A stretch of 64,000 nucleotides of DNA from Planctobacterium marinum (GCF_020687805.1 NZ_JAJEWQ010000006.1:183750-247749), one strand, 5' to 3'; counted from the stretch's first letter, positions 29,005 through 37,801 are shown. The notes: generated from the letters alone by a model not told the origin. Numbers and translations are program-made.

Positions 29005-29634
29005 ATGAAGACAGCTGAACGAATTTTACTAACTGCTCTGGAACTTTTTAACGACAGTGGCGAAAACAATGTAAGTTGCGTGGAAATTGCACTTGAATTA
29101 GACATCAGTCCGGGTAACCTTTATTACCATTACAAAGGGAAGGAAGTGATGGTGATAGCGCTGTTTGAAATGTACAAAGAGCGTATGGATAAAATCTTAA
29201 ATTCACCCCAGAATGTCGATTTAAAGATTGAAGAATTTTTTTACTTCCTGGTGATGGTATTGCAAAGCAGCCATATGTTTCGCTTCCTGTACCACAACCC
29301 GGCAGATTTAATGGCTAAGTACCCGTCTATTGGCAAAGGGTTTAAACGATTAATACAGAGCCGGGAAAAGAGCTTTAATATGTTGTTGTCGCGCTATGTT
29401 ACGCAGGGCAATATGATGCTAAATGCCAGTCAACAACATCATTTGGTACGGCTGATTTCGATGGTTTTCACTCAGGCCACCAATTATTATTTGCTTAAAG
29501 GGGAAGACATCGAGAGTGAACACTATATTTATGAGTGTTTGGGAGATGTCCTGTTTGCACTAACGCCTTACATGAATATTGATGAAGCAGAAATTACCTC
29601 ATTATATGCCATGATAGAACGTGAAGAATTTTGA
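29005..29634 (+). CDS. TetR-family regulator next to wax ester synthase
   Basis: A 209-residue TetR-type regulator with the helix-turn-helix VSCVEIALELDISPGNLYYH in the first 45 residues and a divergent C-terminal ligand domain. GAAGGATAATC precedes the ATG. It lies 109 bases upstream of the WS/DGAT gene on the same strand, so it may control it, perhaps responding to acyl-CoA or fatty acid. That link is inference from position only. Confidence 0.88.
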   Translation: MKTAERILLTALELFNDSGENNVSCVEIALELDISPGNLYYHYKGKEVMVIALFEMYKERMDKILNSPQNVDLKIEEFFYFLVMVLQSSHMFRFLYHNPADLMAKYPSIGKGFKRLIQSREKSFNMLLSRYVTQGNMMLNASQQHHLVRLISMVFTQATNYYLLKGEDIESEHYIYECLGDVLFALTPYMNIDEAEITSLYAMIEREEF

Positions 29635-29743
29635 CTTATGATTACAATGGTACAGGTAGGCACAATTCTAAAAATTATCTAGCGTACTTGCACAACACAC
29701 ATGAAAGCTATCGCTCGCAGGCCAGGTGAGCAGGGATTACAAA

Positions 29744-31243
29744 ATGAGCACAAGCATTCCATTTCTGGATAAAACTTTTTGGATAACCGAATCCGAAGAC
29801 AATCCAAAACACGTCGCCAGTTTACAACTGTTGGAAATGCCCGAAGGTGCTCCTGATGATTACATCGAGCAGCTGGTGGCAAAACTACGGAGTTATAATA
29901 AGGCCGTAGCCCCCTTTAACTATCGGGTTAAATCCATCGGCCCATATCCTATCAAATTTGCACCGATGGAAGAGCTGGACATGGAGTACCATGTTCAGGT
30001 CAAAGAGGTGGAAGACGTCGCTGATAAGCAGGAATTACACAAACTGGTGGCACGGTTACACGAGCCGCGCCTGGAGCGCAACAGGCCACTGTGGCAATAC
30101 ACGGTGATCAAAGGAAAGTCCGGTAAGCAGTTTGCTATGTATGCCAAAATTCATCATATGTATGGCGATGGTGCCACTATGGTCAAATGGTTTCAGGCGG
30201 GTTATTTACCTGACCCACAATTAGATGAGTTTACCCCGGTCTGGGCGGTTGAACGCAAACGTCGGCCCAGACCTAAAATCAATCCAGTTGTAGGATTTTT
30301 TAAAGGATTATGGGAATTTATCATTGCCTTTAAAGATATTCTCATCATCCTGCTGCGGTTACTGATGAAGATACTGCGGGTCAATCCCACTTATATGCCG
30401 ATCCCTTTTTCCGGCACCAAGACCATGTTAACAGGGCAGGTGAAACGGGGGCGCACGGTGGCTACGGTCGACATGGACTTTGCCCGTGTTCAGTCGGTGG
30501 GTAAACGTCTCAGAGCAACAGTAAATGAAGTCTTGTTGTGTTGTTTTGATATTGGTGTGCATCAGTTTTTAACCGATCATGGCCACACATTTGAAAAAGC
30601 ACTTTACACGAATATGCCGATAAACCTGCGCAAACCCGGGGAACAAACCGGTGGCAATAAGATAGCCATAGTGCCGGTGAAGCTGGCCCATGGAAAATCC
30701 GATCCGATATTGCGGCTGCGCCAAATTATTGAAAACCATCGGGTCGTAAAGCTGGCTGCAAAGCGTGCCCATTCAGGAGCATTCAGTTATTACACGGTGT
30801 TGATTCAAACCTTTGCCTTGCTGTTTGAAGTATTGCGCATGTCGTCACTGGTGAAGCCCATTGCCAATATTCTGATATCCAACGTCCCGGGTCCGGCAGA
30901 AACCCGTTATTTTGGTGATGCAAAATTGTTGGCTGTCTACCCCATTTCTACGATTGTTCCCGGCGGCGGTGTGAACATCACCTTATTGACCTACAACAAC
31001 ATAGCCAATGTGGGAATTGTTTGCTGCGATACCAATATCAAGAGTCTGGAAAGCATGGCGCTGTACTTCAATGATGCGTTTGAACTGCTGGAGAAAGCCA
31101 TTGATGATCCAACCCTGACAATTGAAGACATCGGTGAACGTATCGTTGATATGCCCAGGACTCTGGTGGACGATGACCCTTACAAGCACGATGATGATGA
31201 TGAGCATCATGAAACCCGGCCTCAATTGGAAAAATCAGCCTGA
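29744..31243 (+). CDS. wax ester synthase/acyl-CoA:diacylglycerol acyltransferase (WS/DGAT)
   Basis: Bifunctional acyltransferase of 499 residues that makes wax esters or triacylglycerol from acyl-CoA. The catalytic HHxxxDG motif is present (H137-H138...D142, in IHHMYGDGA). Other family blocks are PLWQYTVIKG, NMPINLRKPGE, NVPGPAETRYFG and the C-terminal GGGVNITLLTYN. A hydrophobic stretch around 190-215 may mediate membrane association. The tail is rich in Asp and His, which is unusual. The ATG at 29744 has AGGGA upstream; a GTG 18 bases earlier is less likely. An intrinsic terminator follows at 31266. Confidence 0.93.
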   Translation: MSTSIPFLDKTFWITESEDNPKHVASLQLLEMPEGAPDDYIEQLVAKLRSYNKAVAPFNYRVKSIGPYPIKFAPMEELDMEYHVQVKEVEDVADKQELHKLVARLHEPRLERNRPLWQYTVIKGKSGKQFAMYAKIHHMYGDGATMVKWFQAGYLPDPQLDEFTPVWAVERKRRPRPKINPVVGFFKGLWEFIIAFKDILIILLRLLMKILRVNPTYMPIPFSGTKTMLTGQVKRGRTVATVDMDFARVQSVGKRLRATVNEVLLCCFDIGVHQFLTDHGHTFEKALYTNMPINLRKPGEQTGGNKIAIVPVKLAHGKSDPILRLRQIIENHRVVKLAAKRAHSGAFSYYTVLIQTFALLFEVLRMSSLVKPIANILISNVPGPAETRYFGDAKLLAVYPISTIVPGGGVNITLLTYNNIANVGIVCCDTNIKSLESMALYFNDAFELLEKAIDDPTLTIEDIGERIVDMPRTLVDDDPYKHDDDDEHHETRPQLEKSA

Positions 31244-31265
31244 TAACCGATTACAGACAACAGAG

Positions 31266-31288
31266 AGCCACCTAAGGGTGGCTTTTTT
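31266..31288 (+). terminator. intrinsic terminator of the WS/DGAT gene
   Basis: AGCCACC and GGTGGCT form a 7-bp stem with a TAAG loop, followed by six T residues, 22 bases after the stop codon. Confidence 0.85.
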
Positions 31289-31525
31289 GAATACAGTTAA
31301 CGGTCGAAAATCAACAGCGCGATGAATCAGCGAATACAAACGTTCAATTATCCTGCATTTTGTGCTGTTTATCGATTCATCGAGGATACCCTTTAACTGG
31401 TAGCATTTACCGCGATTTCCCTTCTTTTTCTGGATAATATTTAAGCATCTGAAACAGGCATTCTGTCGATATGTTGCCTGTGTGTTTCACCACAAATTTG
31501 TTTTGTCCTCAGTTGGAGAAAAGTT

Positions 31526-31795
31526 ATGAAAAAGGGTTTAAAAAGCGTTTTGTCAGTTTTCACCGGGTGTTTTTTGGTCGCAGCGTCCTTAAGCGCAAGT
31601 GCTACTGTTACCCTGGATAATGTCACAGACTATTATTTGTATGGCACCCTAATTGAAACAGAGTTTGAAATAGACAACCATGTTGCACAGCAAATTAACC
31701 AATCTTCTGAAACGGTATTGGTGTCAGAGCCAATATTGCTGGTTGCAGAAGAGGTAAGTAACGGCGTAGAGGTTGCTTATTCTTCAGCTGAATGA
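31526..31795 (+). CDS. small exported protein of unknown function
   Basis: An 89-residue protein with a clear signal peptide (MKKGLKSVLSVFTGCFLVAA, cleavage about SASA|TVT). The mature part of about 60 residues is acidic (ETEFEIDNH, EPILLVAEEV) and has no cysteines. GGAG lies seven bases before the ATG and a strong terminator follows, so it looks like a real single-gene unit. I do not recognize the family. Confidence 0.7.
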   Translation: MKKGLKSVLSVFTGCFLVAASLSASATVTLDNVTDYYLYGTLIETEFEIDNHVAQQINQSSETVLVSEPILLVAEEVSNGVEVAYSSAE

Positions 31796-31823
31796 CGTGT
31801 TGTTACCTACCGGGTAAGGATCT

Positions 31824-31855
31824 CAGGCAATGATGTTGCAGTCATTGCCTGTTTA
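31824..31855 (+). terminator. terminator hairpin after the 31526 gene
   Basis: CAGGCAATGA and TCATTGCCTG form a perfect 10-bp stem with an 8-base loop, followed by a short T-run, 28 bases after the stop. Confidence 0.7.
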
Positions 31856-31985
31856 CACCACACAAAATCGCAAATTTGTTAGCTACGCCTGTCTAAAAGT
31901 AAAATAAGCTTGACATGGTGGTTTCCTAAGGTTTATGCTTTTTGAGGTAAAGTTTGTTTTACATATTATCAAAGAGAGTAGACTT

Positions 31986-32408
31986 ATGAAGCAAAGCAAA
32001 ACGGCGAGCTCACGCCTGGATGAGCGTTTAAAACAGGGTTCTAAAACCATTTTTTTCTGGACGTTGGCGTGGTTAATTTGTACCGCACTGTTAGCTTTTG
32101 GGCCCAAGCTGATCTGGAATTTTAATATCCCCATTACGCTGAGTGTTGTCGCACTTAACATCATTGCCGGAATACGCATGTTGTGGGTTAACAAACAACA
32201 TCTGGCACAAATGGACGAGTTACAGCGCAAGATTCATATGAATGCCATGGCCGTGTCTTTGGGGCTGACCATGATATTTGGTTCGTTGTATGGCTTGTTA
32301 GAGCCTGCCGGTCTGCTGGATCACACGCCAAATCCCGGCAATATATTGTTTGTGATGGGGATTAGTTATTTGGTGTCAGTCGTGCTGAATAACAGGAAGT
32401 ATTCATGA
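31986..32408 (+). CDS. small integral membrane protein paired with an XRE regulator
   Basis: A 140-residue protein with about four membrane segments (IFFWTLAWLICTALLAFG, ITLSVVALNIIAGIRMLWV, AMAVSLGLTMIFGSLYGLL, ILFVMGISYLVSVVLNN). It has a short charged cytoplasmic N-terminus and a central amphipathic stretch. The ATG at 31986 follows GAGAGTAGACTT; an upstream start at 31935 would add 17 residues without reason. The stop overlaps the next start (ATGA), so it is translationally coupled to the XRE gene. Such membrane protein/XRE pairs are widespread, but the function is unknown. Confidence 0.8.
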   Translation: MKQSKTASSRLDERLKQGSKTIFFWTLAWLICTALLAFGPKLIWNFNIPITLSVVALNIIAGIRMLWVNKQHLAQMDELQRKIHMNAMAVSLGLTMIFGSLYGLLEPAGLLDHTPNPGNILFVMGISYLVSVVLNNRKYS

Positions 32409-32599
32409 AGAATCGACTGAAAGTTCTAAGGGCTGAGCGCGACTGGACTCAGGCTGATCTGGCGCAGGCATTGGATGTCTCCAGGCAAACCATTAACGCC
32501 ATAGAAAAAGGCAAGTTTGATCCCAGTTTGCCTCTGGCGTTTAAGGTTGCAAGACTGTTTCAAATGCCGATTGAGTCGATATTTCAGGAAGAGCCTTAG
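32405..32599 (+). CDS. XRE-family helix-turn-helix regulator (small, YozG-like)
   Basis: A 64-residue protein that is almost only a helix-turn-helix: RLKVLRAERDWTQADLAQAL, then SRQTINAIEKGKFDPSLPLA. This single-domain form usually regulates its own operon with a small membrane protein. It overlaps the upstream gene by four bases. Its last 59 bases overlap the 3' end of the leftward gene that ends at 32541. Confidence 0.88.
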   Translation: MKNRLKVLRAERDWTQADLAQALDVSRQTINAIEKGKFDPSLPLAFKVARLFQMPIESIFQEEP

Positions 32600-33506
32600 T
32601 GCTTATCTGTTGCTGTAATACCGTATTCCGTGTGAAGTTGACGGGCTGGAGCCAGAGTGTTTCATCTTTGGTGTCCAGTCCATCCGGTAAATAGGGGTTT
32701 GCTATCTCCAACAGGCGCACATTGTCAGTGTGTTGCATCGGGAATACGTGACGAGTGAGTTCGTGTTGCTGCATGTGGGCAGTGATGGCACCTTTTTGCG
32801 CCAGCTTTTTCATGCCCTGTTGTAGCTTTTCCGCCAATTCAGAGGAGGATTTAGCCACGTAGAAAAACACGGCAAATGGATAGTGCAGTAGTAGTGGATC
32901 ATAGCTTTGAAAATCAGGATATTGGGCGGAACGCATTTGCACTTCTTTCGTGTAATCGTGGTAGCCACGTGGAAAATAGTCACAGCGCTCGGCATCCAAC
33001 ATTTTAAACAGATCCTCGTAAACAGTAGACGTCGTAACTTTGAGACGGGCATTTTGTAAGATTTTAGTGTCTGGCCAATAGGTTCCCTGACAGGCGGTCA
33101 ATGATCTCAATTGTGTCAGGTTTTCTATGGCATCAAATACCGAACGATTTTTTTGGTGGATAATGAACTTGCGAAACCCAATCAATCCTCTGCTGGTGGG
33201 TACTGTTACAGGGAGCACATGTCGGGACAAGGATTTGTCAGCGCCAAACCAGTAGACATCAATTAGATTGTGTTTACTCATTTCCGCCAATACGCGCTTT
33301 TCACTGCTGAAGGGGATTTCTGTCAGCGTAAAATGGTCAGCTTGGCTACTTTCTGCCAACGCCAGACGCAGCAATTTGGTGTGATAGTCGTGAGAAATAT
33401 CCAGAGACGAACGGGGACCGGGGATCCGTATTTCACTTGCGTCAGGCGAATTTGCCCAAACTAAACTGCAAGATAACAACAAAAAACAGGCGATGAGGTA
33501 ATGCAT
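32541..33506 (-). CDS. periplasmic substrate-binding-like protein (family 3 fold)
   Basis: A 321-residue exported protein (signal peptide to about LVWA|NSP) with the pattern of type 2 periplasmic binding proteins (YDPLLLHYPFAVFFYVAKSS, AEKLQQGMKKLAQKGAI). Similar stand-alone proteins are common in Alteromonadales and are not tied to transporters. No permease or ATPase is nearby, so it may be a sensor or orphan. The ATG at 33506 gives a proper signal peptide; upstream in-frame TTG codons do not. It overlaps the convergent XRE gene by 59 bases. Confidence 0.75.
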   Translation of the reverse strand: MHYLIACFLLLSCSLVWANSPDASEIRIPGPRSSLDISHDYHTKLLRLALAESSQADHFTLTEIPFSSEKRVLAEMSKHNLIDVYWFGADKSLSRHVLPVTVPTSRGLIGFRKFIIHQKNRSVFDAIENLTQLRSLTACQGTYWPDTKILQNARLKVTTSTVYEDLFKMLDAERCDYFPRGYHDYTKEVQMRSAQYPDFQSYDPLLLHYPFAVFFYVAKSSSELAEKLQQGMKKLAQKGAITAHMQQHELTRHVFPMQHTDNVRLLEIANPYLPDGLDTKDETLWLQPVNFTRNTVLQQQISTKALPEISTQSAFETVLQP

Positions 33507-33744
33507 GACGCAGAGTATAGCCTGCTTTTTGTCTTTGAATAAAGCATGATGATCCTTGCGATACAATTTTGCAAACAGGCGCTGCCTGAAGGGTTCGTCA
33601 TATAAGCGCTTTACTCGTTGTCACAGTCCTTACACTTATCCCTACAATCGGGTAGGTGAATAGAATAATCCAGGCGCAGTTATCGAGAACCATCAGGCCT
33701 GCAGAACAAATTTTGTACAGCAAAGATCAGCGCGCTTATGTGAT

Positions 33745-34254
33745 TTAATTAAATGATACGGTGACTTCTATGGTATCGCGATAGACACCGGCATACTCAA
33801 AACCGTTGATTTGAGGGGTGACTTTGATAACACGACCTTTATCCTTGCCGGCAGTACCTGATCCTGTTCTTTGGGTTACGGTTTGGGGGCTGGTGAGGGA
33901 AAGATTGGCGGCGGTATTCGCAACTGTAAAAAGGTAGGGAATGCTGTCCCCGTTTTCACTGCGCAAGTATCCCCCGTTCAGCGAATTGTAAGTTGCCTGG
34001 GCATTGCTTTGTCCGGTGTTACACCAGATGAATACATTGTTGGTTCTTTGAGCTCGCGATGAACTCAGATCAAGATTCACGGCACGTTGTTTAACATTGT
34101 TGCGGACTTTGCAGGTGGGTTCAATGGTGCCACCCATTTCAATGCTGGTGCTGTTTTCATGTTGATTTGCTGCCATTGCCACAGGGAGATGCAGTACTGA
34201 GATTAGTACCAGCAACGGCATCAGAGTCTTGGGCAACATTCTACTATTCATCAT
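33745..34254 (-). CDS. spore-coat-U/archaic pilin-like exported protein
   Basis: About 169 residues with a signal peptide (to about PVAMA|ANQ) and a beta-rich mature domain. The start GGTIEPTCKVRN and the end AGVYRDTIEVTVSF resemble SCPU/CsuA-type subunits of archaic chaperone-usher pili. Two cysteines (in EPTCKV and IWCNTG) could form the usual disulfide. The start is uncertain between ATGs at 34254, 34251 and 34239. No chaperone or usher gene is in the window, so it may be an orphan subunit. Confidence 0.6.
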   Translation of the reverse strand: MMNSRMLPKTLMPLLVLISVLHLPVAMAANQHENSTSIEMGGTIEPTCKVRNNVKQRAVNLDLSSSRAQRTNNVFIWCNTGQSNAQATYNSLNGGYLRSENGDSIPYLFTVANTAANLSLTSPQTVTQRTGSGTAGKDKGRVIKVTPQINGFEYAGVYRDTIEVTVSFN

Positions 34255-34377
34255 TCCGGGTGTAATCAGGTCAAACACGTCATGAAAATGACGTTAATTC
34301 TTGCACAATTTAAATTTTGGGGACTAAAGCAAGGATAAGGCCAATATTACAAGTACCGGGAAAAGTCAGGAGGAGAA

Positions 34378-35106
34378 TCAGGCCTCGCGATGGAAAATGA
34401 AATGCAACTGGCCGCGCTTTATCTGAACATCCTGGCCCATTTCAGCAAAAAGGCGTTCTTCAAAATCCTGTTCGTTTAACTGGTATTGCAGCTCTGAATC
34501 GTCATTCAGGCGGGCCACTACTTTTTCCAGTTCTGGCTTGTGGAAATCCAGTATTTTTTGTTTGTTTCCCAGCATATACAATGACAAATATTCTCTGGCA
34601 TCGGTGTAGGTACCACTACTGAGGATATTCAGAGTGGTTTTCATGGTAGCCCCAAAAACCGAACGAATCGGGTGGGGGACCAATGCCGATATCAATTGCC
34701 GGGTGTCTTTCAGTACTGAGTATTCATCCTGAACCAGAGTGATTTTGTTCACCTGAATATCTTTCAGGAATATGAGCTTTTTGTCTTTGTCATAGGCGGG
34801 CCAGGCTACACCTTCAATATCGACATGAGCCCGATAAATCGGATTGGCCATTGAATCTACATGCAGGGCACAAAACAGGTTGATAATGAAGTGATCGGCC
34901 AGTTGTGGCATGGCCACTTTGGCTTGCTGAATAAGCAACTCACCTTTTGCCCCTGGTACCGGAAAAGCAAAGGTTTCCGGCAGGTTTTGACTTAAGAGGT
35001 GATTGAGTTCGTCGGCTTCCATGGTGACCGATTTGATTCGACGCAATTTGATCATCCATCTGGCAAGCCAATGATGTAATTTGGTTTTATCTATCTTCAG
35101 TGCCAT
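34378..35106 (-). CDS. DUF1439/YceB-like protein
   Basis: A 242-residue protein whose layout matches the DUF1439 (E. coli YceB) pattern: a short helix MEADELNHLLSQNLP, beta-rich middle, PAYDKDKKLIFLKDIQVN, then a final strand VKRGQLHFIF. Unlike YceB it has no lipobox or signal peptide; its N-terminus is basic and amphipathic (WLARWMIKLRRIK). The family is thought to have a lipid-binding fold, but no function is established. The assignment is by pattern only. Confidence 0.5.
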   Translation of the reverse strand: MALKIDKTKLHHWLARWMIKLRRIKSVTMEADELNHLLSQNLPETFAFPVPGAKGELLIQQAKVAMPQLADHFIINLFCALHVDSMANPIYRAHVDIEGVAWPAYDKDKKLIFLKDIQVNKITLVQDEYSVLKDTRQLISALVPHPIRSVFGATMKTTLNILSSGTYTDAREYLSLYMLGNKQKILDFHKPELEKVVARLNDDSELQYQLNEQDFEERLFAEMGQDVQIKRGQLHFIFHREA

Positions 35107-35400
35107 GTCTATGCGTAGGTAATTAAACTTTCTATCTTTTATCGGGCGCGAACAATTGCGATATCAGGGGCTTTTACTAAAGCGATTAAACGCCGGGCGT
35201 CCTGATTCAGCCATTATAGTTTGAAATTAACAGTAAAAGGTATGATTGCAACTGAAGATTGTAACTGCAATGTCTTTTGTGAATATCAGTAATGAGAGCT
35301 GGTTCACACAAATCGACTAATAAATATGCAGTTTGTTGCCGATACTTTAAGTAACGGTAGTTTACCGTTGTATGTGTGTTCCTATTAGGTGTGTTCCCTG
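35107..35400. other. divergent intergenic region
   Basis: Between the leftward DUF1439-like gene and the rightward peptidase. It holds an inverted repeat AACGGTA-GTT-TACCGTT at 35353-35369 and a direct repeat of GTGTGTTCC at 35374 and 35389, just before an orphan terminator. No open frame here looks coding. Confidence 0.5.
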
Positions 35401-35430
35401 GGCCGCTTCTCGTGAAGCGGTCTTTTTTCG
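35353..35430 (+). ncRNA. candidate small RNA or attenuator leader ending in an intrinsic terminator
   Basis: A rightward terminator (35401-35428) has no protein gene in front of it: the preceding gene is on the other strand. A hairpin at 35353-35369 lies just upstream. This is the pattern of a small RNA gene or of a leader that attenuates the peptidase gene at 35520. The 5' end is not determined; I could not fix a clear promoter. Confidence 0.4.
35401..35428 (+). terminator. orphan intrinsic terminator
   Basis: CCGCTTC and GAAGCGG pair perfectly around TCGT; an outer G-U and G-C pair extend the stem to nine base pairs. A T-rich tract (TCTTTTTT) follows. It lies 92 bases before the M23 peptidase start. 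Confidence 0.8.
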
Positions 35431-35519
35431 TTTGCGGCAAAAATATTTGTTACACTTTGAATGAAACAATAATTCAGGGTGTCAGGTACTCTGATCAGGT
35501 GCCTGGTCGAATAGTTAAA

Positions 35520-36365
35520 ATGAAGAACCTTGTTAGTTTAGTCTGTTTATTGCTTATCTGCAGTTGTCCGGTTACGGCGGCTTATAAATCATTTTGCAGT
35601 GATGATTGGGCCTGCGCAGGCGCGGAAAAGAATGCCTCAGGTGAAATCAACTATTGGATGGAAAACCAGAAGCCGTATCCGATCACAATGACCCTGACGG
35701 TCAGAACTTCCAATCTCAAGTCCATCACTGGTGAAGTGAAAAGAAAGTGGGAAATAACCAGAGTGATTGCGGGGCAGGAACGCCTGCAGGTTTTGCAGTT
35801 GCGCAAAGTGCAGGACGACAAGCTGACACGTGATCGGTTCGAATTCGACTGGATACCCGGTGACAAGAATGCTCAACATGACGAGCAGTATCGTTATACC
35901 TTGCCTTTTGCGCCCAACCGGGATTACAGAGTCGTGCAGGGCTTTAACGGTAATTACAGCCACCGTGGTGCCTCCCGCTACGCACTGGATTTTGCTATGC
36001 CAATAGGATCGCCGATTCATGCCGCGCGTGCGGGTGTGGTCATCGACCTGGAGTCTGGAAACTGGCAGGGCGGAGCGTCCCGACGATTCGCTAAATATGC
36101 CAATTATATTGTGCTATTGCACGATGATGGCACCACCGGTGAATACTATCATCTGAAGCAACATGGTGTAGCGGTATCCCTTGGCGAATCGGTGTCTGTG
36201 GGACAACTGATTGGTTATTCGGGCAATACCGGATTTTCGTCTTTGCCACATTTACATTTTGCTGTCTACAAGGCACGCAGCCACGGTCAGTATCAGTCGT
36301 TGCCCATCCAGTTTAACCGCCCTTTAAACACCTGGAAACGAAGAGGACTGGGTTTGTCTGACTAG
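35520..36365 (+). CDS. exported M23/LytM-type metallopeptidase
   Basis: A 281-residue protein with a signal peptide (LLLICSCPVTA|AYK). The N-terminal about 120 residues are beta-rich and unassigned. The C-terminal LytM domain keeps the zinc ligands: His and Asp in HRGASRYALDFAMP and the HLHF motif (SSLPHLHFAVYK). GEYYHLKQHG supplies the further catalytic histidine. It is therefore probably an active peptidoglycan endopeptidase. The ATG at 35520 is chosen because the signal peptide starts there; upstream in-frame sequence crosses the terminator. Confidence 0.88.
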   Translation: MKNLVSLVCLLLICSCPVTAAYKSFCSDDWACAGAEKNASGEINYWMENQKPYPITMTLTVRTSNLKSITGEVKRKWEITRVIAGQERLQVLQLRKVQDDKLTRDRFEFDWIPGDKNAQHDEQYRYTLPFAPNRDYRVVQGFNGNYSHRGASRYALDFAMPIGSPIHAARAGVVIDLESGNWQGGASRRFAKYANYIVLLHDDGTTGEYYHLKQHGVAVSLGESVSVGQLIGYSGNTGFSSLPHLHFAVYKARSHGQYQSLPIQFNRPLNTWKRRGLGLSD

Positions 36366-36443
36366 TGAAGGGCTGCGGCTTAAACTTGTTATTTGGCAGA
36401 CAGCTGATAGGCTTAATGGCACAATAAAAAAACACTGACTGCC

Positions 36444-37754
36444 ATGATCCGAACCTCATTTTTAAGTCTATTCTTGCTGACCTGTTCCTGTTGTAGCCTT
36501 GCCTTTGCCACAGAAGAAAGCACGGAACAATCGATACTGCAACTCATCGAATCTTACCAACCTGAAGCCCGAAAACTATTGAAAGAATCGGTGCTAATCA
36601 ATAGTGGTACTATGAATTTTGAAGGCGTGCGGGACGTAGCCAAACACCTGCAAACCGCCTATGCGGAAGCCGGTTTCGAAACCCGCTGGATAGATGGCAG
36701 TGGTTTTGGGCGGGCCGGACACCTGACTGCGCAAATGGGAACGCAGGGGGTGAAGTTCCTACTCATTGGCCACCTGGATACTGTTTTTGCGAAAAATAGT
36801 GGGTTTCAGCACTATGAGGTGATTGATGAACATCATCACAAAGGGCCCGGTATCACCGATATGAAGGGCGGCAACATTATCATGCTGCAAATCTTAAAGG
36901 CGTTACAAGCCAGTGGGGCACTCAGTAATATGCAGGTCAGGGTTGTGCTGACCGGTGATGAAGAGAAAAGCGGAGAGCCGCTCAGCGCGGCCAGAGCAGA
37001 ATTGATTGCTGCGGCCAAATGGGCTGATGTGGCAATCGGGTTTGAAGACGGCGACAGTGACCCCACAACCGCCGTGATTTCGCGCCGTGGTGCGATAAGC
37101 TGGACACTGGACGTGAAGGGGCGTCCGGCACATTCTTCCCAAATATTCAGAGAAGGTTACGGCGATGGAGCGATTTATGAAGCCGCCAGAATCCTGAACA
37201 CCTTTAGGGAAAGGTTGTCTGTGATGCCCAATCTGACCTTTAATCCTGGCATTATCGTCGGTGGCACCGAAAGTCACATTGGCGAAGATGCTAACGCTAC
37301 TGCATTTGGCAAGGGTAATGTCATTGCGCAAACTGTGCAGGCAAAAGGCGATTTGCGGGCATTAAGTCCGGAGCAAGTGGATATGGCTAAAAATACCATG
37401 CTGGCTATTGTGCAGCAAAACCTCCCCGAGACCAGTGCAACCCTGATATTCGAAGACGGGTATCCGCCATTGGCTCCCACACAGGGCAATAAAAAGCTGT
37501 TAAGTCTGTTTAATCAAATTAGTCAGGAACTGGACTACGGTGAAGTGGTGGCGGTAAATCCCCGAAATGCCGGTGCGGCTGATATTTCCTTTACCTCGGG
37601 CCACGTAAAAATGGCAATTGATGGCCTGGGGCTGATGGGCGACGGTGGTCACACCATCAATGAAGTTGCGGATATGCGCACCTTTGAACAAAACATGAAG
37701 CGTGCAGCGCTGTTGATGTATCGCGTTGCGAATACGCCTGGCTTTGTGGATTGA
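36444..37754 (+). CDS. M20 family metallopeptidase (CPG2-like), exported
   Basis: A 436-residue dizinc carboxypeptidase with a signal peptide (to about LAFA|TEE). Zinc and catalytic motifs are complete: HLDTVF, bridging Asp in GPGITDMKGG, catalytic glutamates in TGDEEKSG, GFEDGDSD, and the C-terminal histidine in GDGGHTINE. The dimerization domain lies in the middle (VKGRPAHSSQIF). It resembles glutamate carboxypeptidase CPG2, which removes C-terminal glutamate. It lies 78 bases after the LytM gene on the same strand, possibly co-transcribed. Confidence 0.9.
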   Translation: MIRTSFLSLFLLTCSCCSLAFATEESTEQSILQLIESYQPEARKLLKESVLINSGTMNFEGVRDVAKHLQTAYAEAGFETRWIDGSGFGRAGHLTAQMGTQGVKFLLIGHLDTVFAKNSGFQHYEVIDEHHHKGPGITDMKGGNIIMLQILKALQASGALSNMQVRVVLTGDEEKSGEPLSAARAELIAAAKWADVAIGFEDGDSDPTTAVISRRGAISWTLDVKGRPAHSSQIFREGYGDGAIYEAARILNTFRERLSVMPNLTFNPGIIVGGTESHIGEDANATAFGKGNVIAQTVQAKGDLRALSPEQVDMAKNTMLAIVQQNLPETSATLIFEDGYPPLAPTQGNKKLLSLFNQISQELDYGEVVAVNPRNAGAADISFTSGHVKMAIDGLGLMGDGGHTINEVADMRTFEQNMKRAALLMYRVANTPGFVD

Positions 37755-37801
37755 TTTGGCGCAATTTAAGCGTTGAAAAGTGCCTTAATATGCCCTGGTG
37801 A

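Noticed and set aside
31986-32599. Membrane protein/XRE pair considered as a toxin-antitoxin module
   Set aside because: The membrane protein is a 140-residue four-helix protein unlike small toxic peptides, and pairs of this kind are common without toxicity. There is not enough evidence for the call.
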